A stretch of DNA of 64,000 nt from Peribacillus simplex NBRC 15720 = DSM 1321 (GTDB lineage: Bacteria > Bacillota > Bacilli > Bacillales > DSM-1321), in NCBI RefSeq assembly GCF_002243645.1, contig NZ_CP017704.1:4358001-4422000 (forward strand). Reading direction: 5' to 3'. Positions 1-6,657 of this stretch are shown here, piece by piece (position 1 is the stretch's first letter; each line of letters starts with the position of its first letter). The notes under the pieces are model-generated. The model saw nothing but the letters and a program-made list of their open reading frames with translations. It was not told where the DNA came from and ran no database searches. The translations under genes were made by a program, and so were the position numbers.

Positions 1-105
1 ATAAATGAGCTATATTCCTTATTTTTGAAAAAAGGATTAGGACAGCAGTATGAAATGGTGGCTCAATTATATATTGGAGTGGAAATTTCTAATGGATTTT
101 TTTGA
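1..105 (+). CDS. 3' end of an unidentified gene cut by the window edge
   Basis: Frame 1 is open from the first base to a TGA at 103-105, giving 34 residues that end in NGFF. Its last codons overlap the start of the next small ORF at 92. I do not recognise it. It may be the C-terminus of a longer upstream protein or a chance open frame; the tight overlap with the next ORF is the only argument for a real gene. Confidence 0.3.
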   Translation: MNELYSLFLKKGLGQQYEMVAQLYIGVEISNGFF

Positions 106-223
106 TATTTTAAAAGACACTTTTGCCAAGGGTGAGTCTGGACAAGAAGTTACTGTAAATGAACTTGTGGATGAGATTAAGGAGAAATTAAGCGGAATCA
201 TTGAACAACCTGAAAGAATATGA
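92..223 (+). CDS. small acidic hypothetical protein (43 aa)
   Basis: ATG at 92 is preceded by a GGAGTGG at 75-81. The 43-residue product starts MDFFDILKDTF, is acidic and predicted helical, has no signal peptide or membrane segment, and ends ERI. Its stop overlaps the start of the next ORF (ATGA at 220-223), the usual sign of translational coupling. Function unknown. The pair is followed by a terminator, so it looks like the tail of a small operon that begins outside the window. Confidence 0.4.
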   Translation: MDFFDILKDTFAKGESGQEVTVNELVDEIKEKLSGIIEQPERI

Positions 224-402
224 TCCGTAGATACTTCGTCCCGGGCTTATTGATGTTGGGTGTTTGGAAACTAACCGGTGGCCGTACCCCTTTATGGCAG
301 GATGTCATAAAGGACACGTTTGGCGGTTTGCTTGGAATCTTCTGTTTTCTTTTCATTTATCGAAGGAGAAGGCGTCATCGGATTCCCAATACATTTAATT
401 AA
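220..402 (+). CDS. small membrane protein with a VanZ-like tail (60 aa)
   Basis: The ATG overlaps the stop of the preceding ORF (ATGA). The product has a hydrophobic N-terminus, a GRTP stretch followed by a Gly-rich helix (DTFGGLLG) that runs into a hydrophobic segment, and then five consecutive arginines, which suggests a membrane helix with the tail inside the cell. The GRxP...DxxxDTxGGLxG pattern resembles the end of VanZ-family proteins, but the usual upstream helices are missing. It is therefore either a stand-alone small protein or the 3' remnant of a VanZ-like gene. Function cannot be assigned. Confidence 0.45.
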   Translation: MIRRYFVPGLLMLGVWKLTGGRTPLWQDVIKDTFGGLLGIFCFLFIYRRRRRHRIPNTFN

Positions 403-433
403 GGAGCATGTCTAACAACATGCTTCTTTTTTG
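401..433 (+). terminator. rho-independent terminator
   Basis: The arms GAGCATGT and ACATGCTTC enclose a 6-base loop and are followed by a T-run. It closes the small 92-402 operon. Confidence 0.75.
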
Positions 434-639
434 TTGTTTATGAATGATACCCTTTGAGGTGAGGAGAAAAAAGTAAGGCGATTATTCTCTGGTGCAGGAG
501 CTTGTATCATTTTGCATTGGCCGCGCGGTTGAAAAAGCGTTTCAAAGCTGAGATTTAATCTATGTGCGACATCGATGCGTTGTATTATTACAATATGGAT
601 ATGTAGGCCTTTCAGTATGATTTGATGTAGGCCGCTACT

Positions 640-819
640 TAAGAAAGTAAAGAACTGGAGTCTGGATAAGGTTGGAAGGCAGCATAAATCGGCCTATGAA
701 ATACCAGAGTTACACAGGTCTTCAATTCTCGCTATGGAATGTTTACTTTGGAACAAAATTGCTATGTCGTAAGAGAAAAAGGCGAATGGCGCTTGTTATG
801 GGATTATCAGTTTAAATAG
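640..819 (+). pseudogene. decayed 3' end of an unknown gene
   Basis: From 700 to a TAG at 817-819 one frame reads like a real protein end: an aromatic, Cys-containing stretch with FTLEQNCYVVREKGEW and a final WDYQFK. The frame is blocked by TGA at 697, while a neighbouring frame continues upstream (WSLDKVGRQHKSAYEIP at about 657-707), consistent with a frameshift. No start or ribosome binding site is seen. The pattern of short beta-strand-like runs ending in KGEWRLLWDY resembles NTF2-like domains, but this is only an impression. Confidence 0.3.
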
Positions 820-903
820 ATTCCTCTCCTTTTTCAGGCTCAAGTTCGTTTTATTGAAAAGGGAGAGGCGATGCTCTCATGTAATGCAGAAAAGATTTAC
901 TTC

Positions 904-1005
904 TCATGAAACATATTTCATTCTTGAACGATCACTGATGGCTTTCAGAATAAACATTTTGTCCTGTGTGCTTAGCATAGCCCAGCTGCCTGCTTTGATT
1001 TTCAT
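904..1005 (-). CDS. possible 33-aa basic peptide
   Basis: ATG at 1005 (minus strand) sits 7 bases after AGGAGTGG, a strong Shine-Dalgarno. The peptide starts MKIKAGSWAMLSTQ and is basic, with no membrane segment. No homologue is recognised. The good ribosome binding site is the only support; it could be the broken start of a longer gene. Confidence 0.3.
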   Translation of the reverse strand: MKIKAGSWAMLSTQDKMFILKAISDRSRMKYVS

Positions 1006-1235
1006 TTAAATCCACTCCTTTTGTTTAGGATTATTTATTATAGTTGATGAATGGTGGTTGATGGAATTCCGGGTCCAAAGAATAATAGTGTCAAGTGATG
1101 AAAGGGGCAGGGGAAGATGGAATTTTCAGCTCATATTAGATTATACCGTCTTTTTATGCCTAGTAAACAACAAAAATTCCAACAAATCTCTACAATTGGT
1201 GTTCGTTTTTTGTCAGAATATTGGACGGAAAAAAT

Positions 1236-1272
1236 GAAAAAGCTGTCAGGATGCGGGTCCGGACAGCTCTTT
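1236..1272 (-). terminator. terminator of lytR
   Basis: On the minus strand AGAGCTGTC and GACAGCTTTTT form a stem around a GC-rich loop, followed by a T-run, about 10 bases after the lytR stop. Confidence 0.8.
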
Positions 1273-1281
1273 CATTTTTTC

Positions 1282-2211
1282 TTATTTAATGGATAATTGT
1301 TCTTTTAATTCGGACTGAACCTTTTCTTTTTCTTCATCCGACACGATATTATAGTAGACTCCGTCGATTTTCGTTCCATTTCCTGGAATGGTTGCTTGGG
1401 TTATGCTTTTGCTTGCGTCCCTGTAGTTCTTTTGGATGTCCATCATGTCATCAAACGTCAAATTCGTCTGGATATTATTACCGAGTGCATCGAAGACTTC
1501 ATCGTATTTCGTCAATGATGAAAGGCTAGCGCCTTCCTTGATGACTGCCTCGATGATGGAACGTTGTCTGGATTGACGGCCATAATCACCATTCGGATCA
1601 TCATGTCTCATTCTTGAATAGGCAAGGGCTTCTTCCCCGTTAAGGGTATGCGTACCTTTTGCAAAATGAATGCCATCGGATGTGAAGTCCAAATCGTTTT
1701 GCACAGTCACGCCGCCGACTGCGTCAACGATATCCTTAAAGCCTTCCATATTGATCTTCATGTAATAGTCGATTGGGATATCAAGGAAATTTTCAACGGT
1801 ATCCATGGACATTTTCGCGCCGCCGAAGGCAAATGCATGGTTGATTTTATCCTGTGTACCATGACCGACGATCTCGGTCCGTGTATCACGTGGAATGCTT
1901 AGCATTTTGACCGATTTCTTTTGTGGATTGACTGTCAGGACGATCATAGTATCTGAACGGCCTTTGTCGCCATCACGTTCATCGACACCGAGCATGAGCA
2001 TCGAGAAGGGCTCCTGATCTGATAGTGCAAGGTCTTTAGTTCGTTTATCCGTGGTACGGTCTATTGGTGTATGCATCGTGTCAACGGTTTTTGTCAGTGA
2101 ATTCCATACGGAGTAGGCAAAGGCTCCGCCTGCTAATATAAAAAGTAGGACAATTATACCAACTACCTTCAGCCATGTCCGTTTCTTTTTCTTCTTTTTT
2201 TCATGTCTCAT
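1282..2211 (-). CDS. lytR: LytR-CpsA-Psr family cell wall polymer ligase
   Basis: LCP-family enzymes transfer undecaprenyl-linked glycopolymers such as wall teichoic acid onto peptidoglycan at the outer face of the membrane. The 309-residue product has a Lys-rich cytoplasmic start, one membrane helix at about 14-33, and an extracellular LCP domain from about 68. Visible family motifs are LMLGVDER, GRSDTMIVLTVNP, SIPRDTR and the late SRMRHDDPNGDYGRQSRQR block that contacts the lipid pyrophosphate. Length fits B. subtilis LytR (TagU). Which of the three paralogues (TagT, TagU, TagV) it matches cannot be told by eye. It is monocistronic with its own terminator, beside decayed accessory DNA. Confidence 0.9.
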   Translation of the reverse strand: MRHEKKKKKKRTWLKVVGIIVLLFILAGGAFAYSVWNSLTKTVDTMHTPIDRTTDKRTKDLALSDQEPFSMLMLGVDERDGDKGRSDTMIVLTVNPQKKSVKMLSIPRDTRTEIVGHGTQDKINHAFAFGGAKMSMDTVENFLDIPIDYYMKINMEGFKDIVDAVGGVTVQNDLDFTSDGIHFAKGTHTLNGEEALAYSRMRHDDPNGDYGRQSRQRSIIEAVIKEGASLSSLTKYDEVFDALGNNIQTNLTFDDMMDIQKNYRDASKSITQATIPGNGTKIDGVYYNIVSDEEKEKVQSELKEQLSIK

Positions 2212-2355
2212 ATTTTACTTCCTTCCTCTATTTGTAACCACTTCATCTATTATATTTAATTTCAATATAAAAGAATAGTATATTTTGCTATTTTATAATA
2301 CCTTTGGCATATTTTAGTGTAATTTAGCTAGAACAATTCTTCATTTAAAGGTTTA

Positions 2356-2532
2356 ATGCTAAAGGAGTGGCTGATCGGAAAATCCACACTTTTCTGGTTA
2401 TTGGTTGTGCAATTTGGCCTAGTGTTTATTTCTTTTTTTAGCATCAATATTTTTGGAAGTTGCAGGTTTTTATATGTGTACATGGGTAATCCTGTTCTAA
2501 CAGCCAGCATTGCTGCACTTGATGGTGTGTGA
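2356..2532 (+). pseudogene. fragment of a membrane protein, possibly ABC permease
   Basis: A 58-residue ORF starts MLKEWLIGKSTLFWLL and is rich in hydrophobic residues (VVQFGLVFISFFSINIFG). It lies directly before the remnant of an ABC ATPase, so it may be debris of the same transporter. There is no convincing Shine-Dalgarno and the ORF ends abruptly. It is most likely a gene fragment rather than an intact small protein. Confidence 0.3.
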
Positions 2533-2568
2533 CTCACGTTTGAAGTCGGGAAGATTATGGGGTGTTAG

Positions 2569-2843
2569 GGGCTTAAATTAGTAATAGCTCTGTCTCGGGA
2601 GGCACCGGTCGTTTTTTTGCAGGCTTGGACGTTATAGTCCGGGAGTGGATTGTAAAGAGCTTGCTGTCTTATATCAATTTTGAAGAGCAAATGGTTATCA
2701 TGGCCACTCATGAAATCCAGAACATCATTGATGAAGTCATTCTGATTAATGATGGCGAGATCATCTCCAAGGAGGATGTCGAGGACCTTCGTGAAAGTAG
2801 TGGGAAATCGATGGTCGATTGGCTAATGGGACATCATAGCTAA
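2569..2843 (+). pseudogene. remnant of an ABC transporter ATP-binding gene
   Basis: Frame 1 from 2569 to 2619 reads GLKLVIALSREAPVVFL, the helix and strand that lead into Walker B. After two leftover bases the frame shifts, and 2622-2843 continues GLDVIVRE ... MVIMATHEI ... EVILINDGEI, with the D-loop, the H-loop histidine and the C-terminal end. The Walker B DEP segment that should lie between has been deleted, with a frame change, and the Walker A half is absent. The sequence resembles the YtrB-like subgroup usually found next to GntR regulators. It cannot make a working ATPase. Confidence 0.65.
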
Positions 2844-2865
2844 TATGAAGGAAAAATAATAAAGT

Positions 2866-2897
2866 ATCTTCGGAAAGGATTCCGAGGTTATTTTTTT
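2866..2897 (+). terminator. terminator after the ABC remnant
   Basis: CTTCGGAA and TTCCGAGG form an 8-bp stem with a 4-base loop, followed by a run of seven T. It is a leftover of the lost transporter operon. Confidence 0.65.
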
Positions 2898-3084
2898 GTT
2901 TGCAAGGAGAAAAGTCTTTGATCCTAATGAATTTGACCAGGCAAAATAGATTTTCTGAATATTTCTAAATGAATGAAGTATTACCTTAAAATGGGTGATT
3001 AGCAAAGTCCCTATTAGAAAGAAAGCGCATATATATGCAGTACGGATATCCCTAAAGAATAAATAATTATTGGAGGCTAAAGAA

Positions 3085-3297
3085 ATGGAATATTTAACTG
3101 AAAGTTCAGAGTACGAGAGTGATTCAACGGAAAGTGCATCATACGAGAGTGATTCAACGGAAAGCGCATCATACGAGAGTGAATCAACGGAAAGCTCATC
3201 GACCGAGAGTGAATCAACAGAAAGCTCATCGACGGAGAGTGATTCAACAGAAAGCTCATCGACCGAGAGTGAATCAACAGAAAGCTCATCAGACTAA
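3085..3297 (+). CDS. Ser/Thr/Glu-rich 10-residue repeat protein, short copy (70 aa)
   Basis: ATG at 3085 follows GGAGG with 8 bases between; a TTG at 3070 lies inside that Shine-Dalgarno and is not used. After MEYLTESSEY come six 10-residue units of the form ESxSTESxSx, ending SSSD. The protein is almost only Glu, Ser, Thr, Asp and Tyr, strongly acidic, without signal peptide or membrane helix, and must be disordered. Compared with the next gene it lacks the C-terminal tail, so it looks like a truncated paralogue. Function unknown; a surface, spore or ion-binding polymer is conceivable but not shown. Confidence 0.6.
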   Translation: MEYLTESSEYESDSTESASYESDSTESASYESESTESSSTESESTESSSTESDSTESSSTESESTESSSD

Positions 3298-3430
3298 CTA
3301 ATTTTAAAATTATAACGAAGGTTTACTTTAAAATGGGTGATAAGAAAGTCCCTATTAAAAAGCAGGCGCAAATATATATGCAGTACGGATATCCCTAAAG
3401 GATTAATAAATATGGGAGGCTAAAGAATAA

Positions 3431-3829
3431 ATGGAATATTCAACTGAAAGTTCAGAGTACGAAAGTAATTCAACGGAAAGCTCATCATACGAGAGTGAAT
3501 CAACGGAAAGCTCATCGACCGAGAGTGAATCAACGGAAAGCTCATCGACCGAGAGTGAATCAACGGAAAGCTCATCGTACGAAAGTGATTCAACAGAAAG
3601 CTCATCAGATGAAAGTAGCTCAACGGAAAGCTCATCGGATGAAAGTAGCTCAACGGAAAGTTCAGCTGATGATGGCAATTCAAATGAAATCCTTTCCGAC
3701 ACCGCAGAAGAAGTTCAAAATTCAACTGAGGGTGAAGAGACTGCCAGTCCTCGTCGTGTGAATGTATTTAAGAAAATGTGGCTGGATAATATGATTAAAG
3801 CATCGAAGGGTATTTATAAAGAAGATTGA
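3431..3829 (+). CDS. Ser/Thr/Glu-rich 10-residue repeat protein, long copy (132 aa)
   Basis: The start MEYSTESSEY and the preceding GGGAGGCTAAAG match the gene at 3085. Seven ESxSTESxSx units follow (about residues 11-80), then a less repetitive acidic linker and a distinct basic tail with SPRRVNVFKKMWLDNM and KASKGIYKED. The acidic disordered body with a positively charged, probably helical end suggests a polyanion anchored through its tail to a partner or surface. No family is recognised. Long ORFs in the other frames are by-products of the 30-bp repeat. Confidence 0.65.
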   Translation: MEYSTESSEYESNSTESSSYESESTESSSTESESTESSSTESESTESSSYESDSTESSSDESSSTESSSDESSSTESSADDGNSNEILSDTAEEVQNSTEGEETASPRRVNVFKKMWLDNMIKASKGIYKED

Positions 3830-3836
3830 CCATACA

Positions 3837-3863
3837 GGTACAGCAACTAAAAGTTGCTGTGCC
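3837..3863 (+). terminator. hairpin after the repeat-protein genes
   Basis: GGTACAGCAACT and AGTTGCTGTGCC form a 12-bp stem with one wobble or mismatch and a short loop, 8 bases after the stop at 3829. The following T-run is poor, so it may stabilise the 3' end as much as terminate. Confidence 0.55.
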
Positions 3864-4009
3864 TTCATATGAAGAGTGGACATGCTCCTAGCACTCGTAT
3901 TGACATATTCTCTTACTGGATACGAGGAGCCTGATTTTTCTGCGGCTGAAAGTACGCGGATTGTAATCTGCAATAATCTAAATTTAAATGCTGTAAAAGT
4001 TATCGGGCT

Positions 4010-4477
4010 AGAATCATATATTGAAATGTTGTTTCTGCCCTTGATGAAACCCTAACAGGATTGCGGACGATTTCCGGGGGAACTAGCCAAGCTAGGCGAT
4101 TAAAATGGAACATTCGGGTTTCGACCTAAGAAAAGCCTAGCCGGAGCGTTTGGATGACAATTTTACATACTGCCTGTGGATGATTTGGACACATTGGCTT
4201 ACTGGTGGGATTTAAGATGTATTTTTACAGAATGGTGGTCACCAAATGATATCTAAATATATTGGTCAGTATATTGAACTAGGACTCTCTGGAAATATTC
4301 ATGTATTTGGGATTTTAATTTAAGTAAGTTTGGATATTTAGTTTGGCAAGGAGATATCTTTAATGTGCCGAAATGGAATGTAGCTGTACACTTTTCCCGT
4401 ATACAAACCAATACTCTGGTCGTGCTCTTTTTAGTTATGCATCCGCAGAACATTGGAATGAGCAGTACGGTTGGTGA
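4010..4477 (+). pseudogene. frameshifted remnant of an unknown gene
   Basis: Protein-like runs occur in sequence but in different frames: LPVDDLDTLAYWWDLRC (about 4176-4220), LSKFGYLVWQGDIFNVPKWN (about 4321-4380) and YTNQYSGRALFSYASAEHWN (about 4398-4457), ending at TGA 4475-4477. The Trp- and Tyr-rich composition is not expected by chance. No start or Shine-Dalgarno is seen. The family is not recognised. The rest of 3864-4530 shows nothing else. Confidence 0.35.
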
Positions 4478-4534
4478 ATGAGGGGAGGCGATTTTTGCCA
4501 GCAGGACGTAAGTTAAAAGTTTTCATTTTCCACA

Positions 4535-4569
4535 ATAAAGAAACTCCGGGTCTGAAGTGATCCGGAGTT
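4535..4569 (-). terminator. terminator of rarA
   Basis: On the minus strand AACTCCGG and CCGGAGTT pair and are followed by TTCTTTATT; the stem begins within the rarA stop codon. Confidence 0.75.
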
Positions 4570-5839
4570 ATTTCTTTTTCTCGATATTTTCATAGACCGA
4601 GGCAAGGGCTTGTTCAAATTTCCCGCTCTTTTTCGGTTTGTAATATTTTTTGCTGCGCAGTTTGTCCGGTAAGTATTGCTGCTTCACCCAGCCATTCTCG
4701 TAGTCATGCGGATAAAGGTAGCCGATTCCGCGTCCGAGATCGGTGGCCCCTTTGTAATGGGCATCCTTAAGGTGATCTGGTACATCTCCACTATGGCCGC
4801 TGCGAATGTCGGACAGAGCTGCATCGATTGCGACAATGGCTGTGTTCGATTTAGGTGATAGGCATAACTCGATCACCGAGTTGGCAAGTGGAATCCGGGC
4901 TTCAGGAAAACCGAGTCGTTCAGCGGCTTCGACTGCAGCGAGGGCCCTAGGACCAGCCTGGGGATTGGCAAGAGCTATGTCTTCGTAAGCGATGACTACT
5001 AACCGGCGGGCAATGCTGACAAGATCGCCGGCTTCGACCAAGCGCCCCAAATAATGAAGGGCTGCATTCACATCACTGCCGCGAATTGATTTTTGGAAAG
5101 CCGACAAAACATCATAATGGGCATCTCCATCCTTGTCATGCGAGAAGCTTTTTTTCTGCATGCATTCCTCGGCAATTTGCAGATCTATATGAATCGTTCC
5201 GGACTCATCGGGTTCGGTGGAAATGACGGCGAGCTCAAGAGCGTTAAGGGCACTGCGGACATCTCCGTTCGAAGCAGTCGCGAAATGGGTAAGGGCATCA
5301 AAACTGACATCGGTTTTATACGCACCAAGCCCCCGCTCTTCATCATGAAGTGCCCGTTCCAGAGCTTTGGTTATATCATTGGTTTCCAATGATTTGAGCT
5401 CGAAAATCTGGCACCTGCTTCGGATGGCCGGATTGATTGCATGATAGGGATTGCTGGTCGTTGCACCGATCAAGGTGATCATCCCATTTTCAAGATAAGG
5501 CAAAAGGAAATCCTGCTTCGCCTTATCGAGTCGATGAACCTCATCAAGCAGCAGAATCACTTTCCCGGACATCTTAGCCTCGGCTGCCACGATTTCCATA
5601 TCCTTTTTATTATTGGTCACCGCGTTCAGCGTCCGGAAAGCAAACTTCGTGCTTCCGGCAATCGCACTTGCAATTGAAGTCTTGCCAATTCCCGGCGGAC
5701 CATACAGAATCATGGAAGAAAGCTGTTTGGCTTTCACCATCCTTGCGATAATTTTTCCTTCACCGACCAGATGCTCCTGCCCGATGATCTCATCAATCGA
5801 CCGAGGCCGCATCCGGAAAGCAAGCGGTTTTATATTCAT
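4568..5839 (-). CDS. rarA: replication-associated recombination protein A (RarA/MgsA)
   Basis: RarA is a tetrameric AAA+ ATPase that works at stalled replication forks. The 423-residue product has Walker A GPPGIGKTS at about 47-55, Walker B LLLDEVHR at about 96-103, sensor 1 GATTSNP and the arginine finger region NPAIRSRC, followed by the C-terminal oligomerisation domain (IARRLVVIAYEDIALANP, GTD-like end with KYYKPKKSG). The start at 5839 was chosen because it begins with the family start MNIKPLAFRMRP and lies behind AGGAGAGG; an in-frame ATG 11 codons earlier lacks a ribosome binding site. It is transcribed away from cymR, as in B. subtilis (yrvN). Confidence 0.95.
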   Translation of the reverse strand: MNIKPLAFRMRPRSIDEIIGQEHLVGEGKIIARMVKAKQLSSMILYGPPGIGKTSIASAIAGSTKFAFRTLNAVTNNKKDMEIVAAEAKMSGKVILLLDEVHRLDKAKQDFLLPYLENGMITLIGATTSNPYHAINPAIRSRCQIFELKSLETNDITKALERALHDEERGLGAYKTDVSFDALTHFATASNGDVRSALNALELAVISTEPDESGTIHIDLQIAEECMQKKSFSHDKDGDAHYDVLSAFQKSIRGSDVNAALHYLGRLVEAGDLVSIARRLVVIAYEDIALANPQAGPRALAAVEAAERLGFPEARIPLANSVIELCLSPKSNTAIVAIDAALSDIRSGHSGDVPDHLKDAHYKGATDLGRGIGYLYPHDYENGWVKQQYLPDKLRSKKYYKPKKSGKFEQALASVYENIEKKK

Positions 5840-6123
5840 TGCGCACCTCTCCTTATTTATATAAGGTATCACAACTGATGGGGGAAATGCGCTGATTATG
5901 CTGTAAAAGAGGGTGAATTTGTATTATGGTAGTCCGTTTGCAGATTTAATTTGTAATGTAAGGTTGATAAATCGACCGTCCTAACAATGAAATCCGTCCC
6001 CACCCGATCAAAAATATGTCATCTAATTAGTTGAATTCCACTCTGTATTTTCATTTTTCCTACCTCTCCAATTAGGATAATTTGACAAATGGAGGGCGGG
6101 TGAATGCATTTCCGGCGGGAATA
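5840..6123. other. intergenic region between rarA and cymR
   Basis: No ORF or stable RNA structure is recognised. It must carry the divergent promoters of rarA and cymR; only the cymR extended -10 element at 6124 is clear. Confidence 0.4.
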
Positions 6124-6132
6124 TGCTATAAT
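6124..6132 (+). promoter_or_regulatory. extended -10 element of the cymR promoter
   Basis: TGCTATAAT is a perfect SigA -10 with the TGn extension, 45 bases before the cymR start. No good -35 box lies at the right distance, which the extended -10 may compensate. Confidence 0.6.
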
Positions 6133-6177
6133 TTCAGAAGAATTTAGAAACGGATAAATAATTTGAGGTGTATATGT

Positions 6178-6597
6178 ATGAAGATATCTACTAAAGGCCG
6201 TTATGGTTTAACGATTATGATCGAGCTTGCTAAACATTATGGAGAAGGCCCGAAGAGTTTGAAATCGATTGCCCAGACGCATAATCTGTCGGAGCATTAT
6301 TTGGAGCAGTTGATTGCGCCGCTTCGTAATGCTGGGTTGGTGAAGAGTGTCCGCGGTGCGTATGGCGGGTATGTACTGTCTAAAGATCCTCAGGAGATTA
6401 CTTCGGGTGATGTCATTCGTGTATTGGAAGGGCCGATTACCCCTGTTGAAGGGATTGAGGATGAGGAGCCGGTGAAGCGCCAGCTTTGGATCCGGATTCG
6501 CGATGCTGTGAAGGATGTATTGGATAATACGACGCTTATGGATTTGGCGAGCTACAAGGATACGGGTGAAATCGATTCTTATATGTACTATATTTAA
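6178..6597 (+). CDS. cymR: Rrf2-family repressor of cysteine metabolism CymR
   Basis: CymR, together with O-acetylserine thiol-lyase CysK, represses sulfur uptake and cysteine synthesis genes in Bacillus. The 139-residue product starts MKISTKGRYGLTIMIELA, has the Rrf2 winged helix (SLKSIAQ, LSEHYLEQLI, LRNAGLVKSVRGAYGGY) and lacks the three cysteines that bind the FeS cluster in IscR, as expected for CymR. The ATG at 6178 follows GAGGTG with 7 bases between; a TTG at 6163 overlaps that site and is rejected. It heads the sulfur group with yrvO and mnmA. A predicted target operon, yrrT-mtnN-mccA-mccB, lies at 29-32.6 kb. Confidence 0.93.
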   Translation: MKISTKGRYGLTIMIELAKHYGEGPKSLKSIAQTHNLSEHYLEQLIAPLRNAGLVKSVRGAYGGYVLSKDPQEITSGDVIRVLEGPITPVEGIEDEEPVKRQLWIRIRDAVKDVLDNTTLMDLASYKDTGEIDSYMYYI

Positions 6598-6604
6598 GTG
6601 ATTA

Positions 6605-6638
6605 GCAATGCGCCTATTATGTAGGCGCTTGCGTTTTT
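6605..6638 (+). terminator. hairpin between cymR and yrvO
   Basis: GCGCCTA and TAGGCGC pair, extended by GCAA with TTGC, followed by six T. It probably reduces read-through from cymR into yrvO. Confidence 0.7.
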
Positions 6639-6657
6639 TAATGGAGGCGACAAAAAA

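Larger units (their letters stand above)
434..1116. other. non-coding or decayed accessory DNA
   Basis: Apart from the remnant at 640-819 and one small minus-strand ORF at 904-1005, I see no gene. All frames are broken by frequent stops, and short protein-like runs in different frames suggest old coding DNA losing its frame. Confidence 0.4.
2981..3829 (+). repeat. tandem duplication (about 341 bp apart) of leader plus repeat-protein gene
   Basis: The blocks starting near 2981 and near 3322 share about 95 bases of upstream DNA (TTAAAATGGGTGAT, AAGTCCCTATTA, GCAGTACGGATATCCC, GGAGGCTAAAGAA) and then the same gene start. Within each gene a 30-bp unit encoding ESxSTESxSx is repeated, six full units in the first and seven in the second. 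Both scales of duplication are near-identical at DNA level, which suggests they are recent. Confidence 0.85.

Noticed and set aside
1117-1296. 59-aa plus-strand ORF with a G-rich upstream site
   Set aside because: It runs through the lytR terminator and into the antisense of the lytR 3' end, and its composition is not protein-like.
2328-2537. 69-aa minus-strand ORF in the ABC remnant region
   Set aside because: No ribosome binding site and no protein-like pattern; the opposite strand carries the membrane-protein fragment.
3115-3300. Regular 30-bp repeats that could be taken for a CRISPR array
   Set aside because: The units are directly adjacent with no unique spacers, stay in one reading frame, and no cas genes are near; they encode decapeptide repeats.
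3403-3725. Long minus-strand and alternative-frame ORFs across the repeat genes
   Set aside because: A 30-bp repeat without stops is open in several frames at once; only the plus frame with the strong ribosome binding site and unique tail is credible.
5840-6123. Possible 6S or other structured RNA between rarA and cymR
   Set aside because: No long bulged hairpin or recognisable conserved RNA sequence could be seen.
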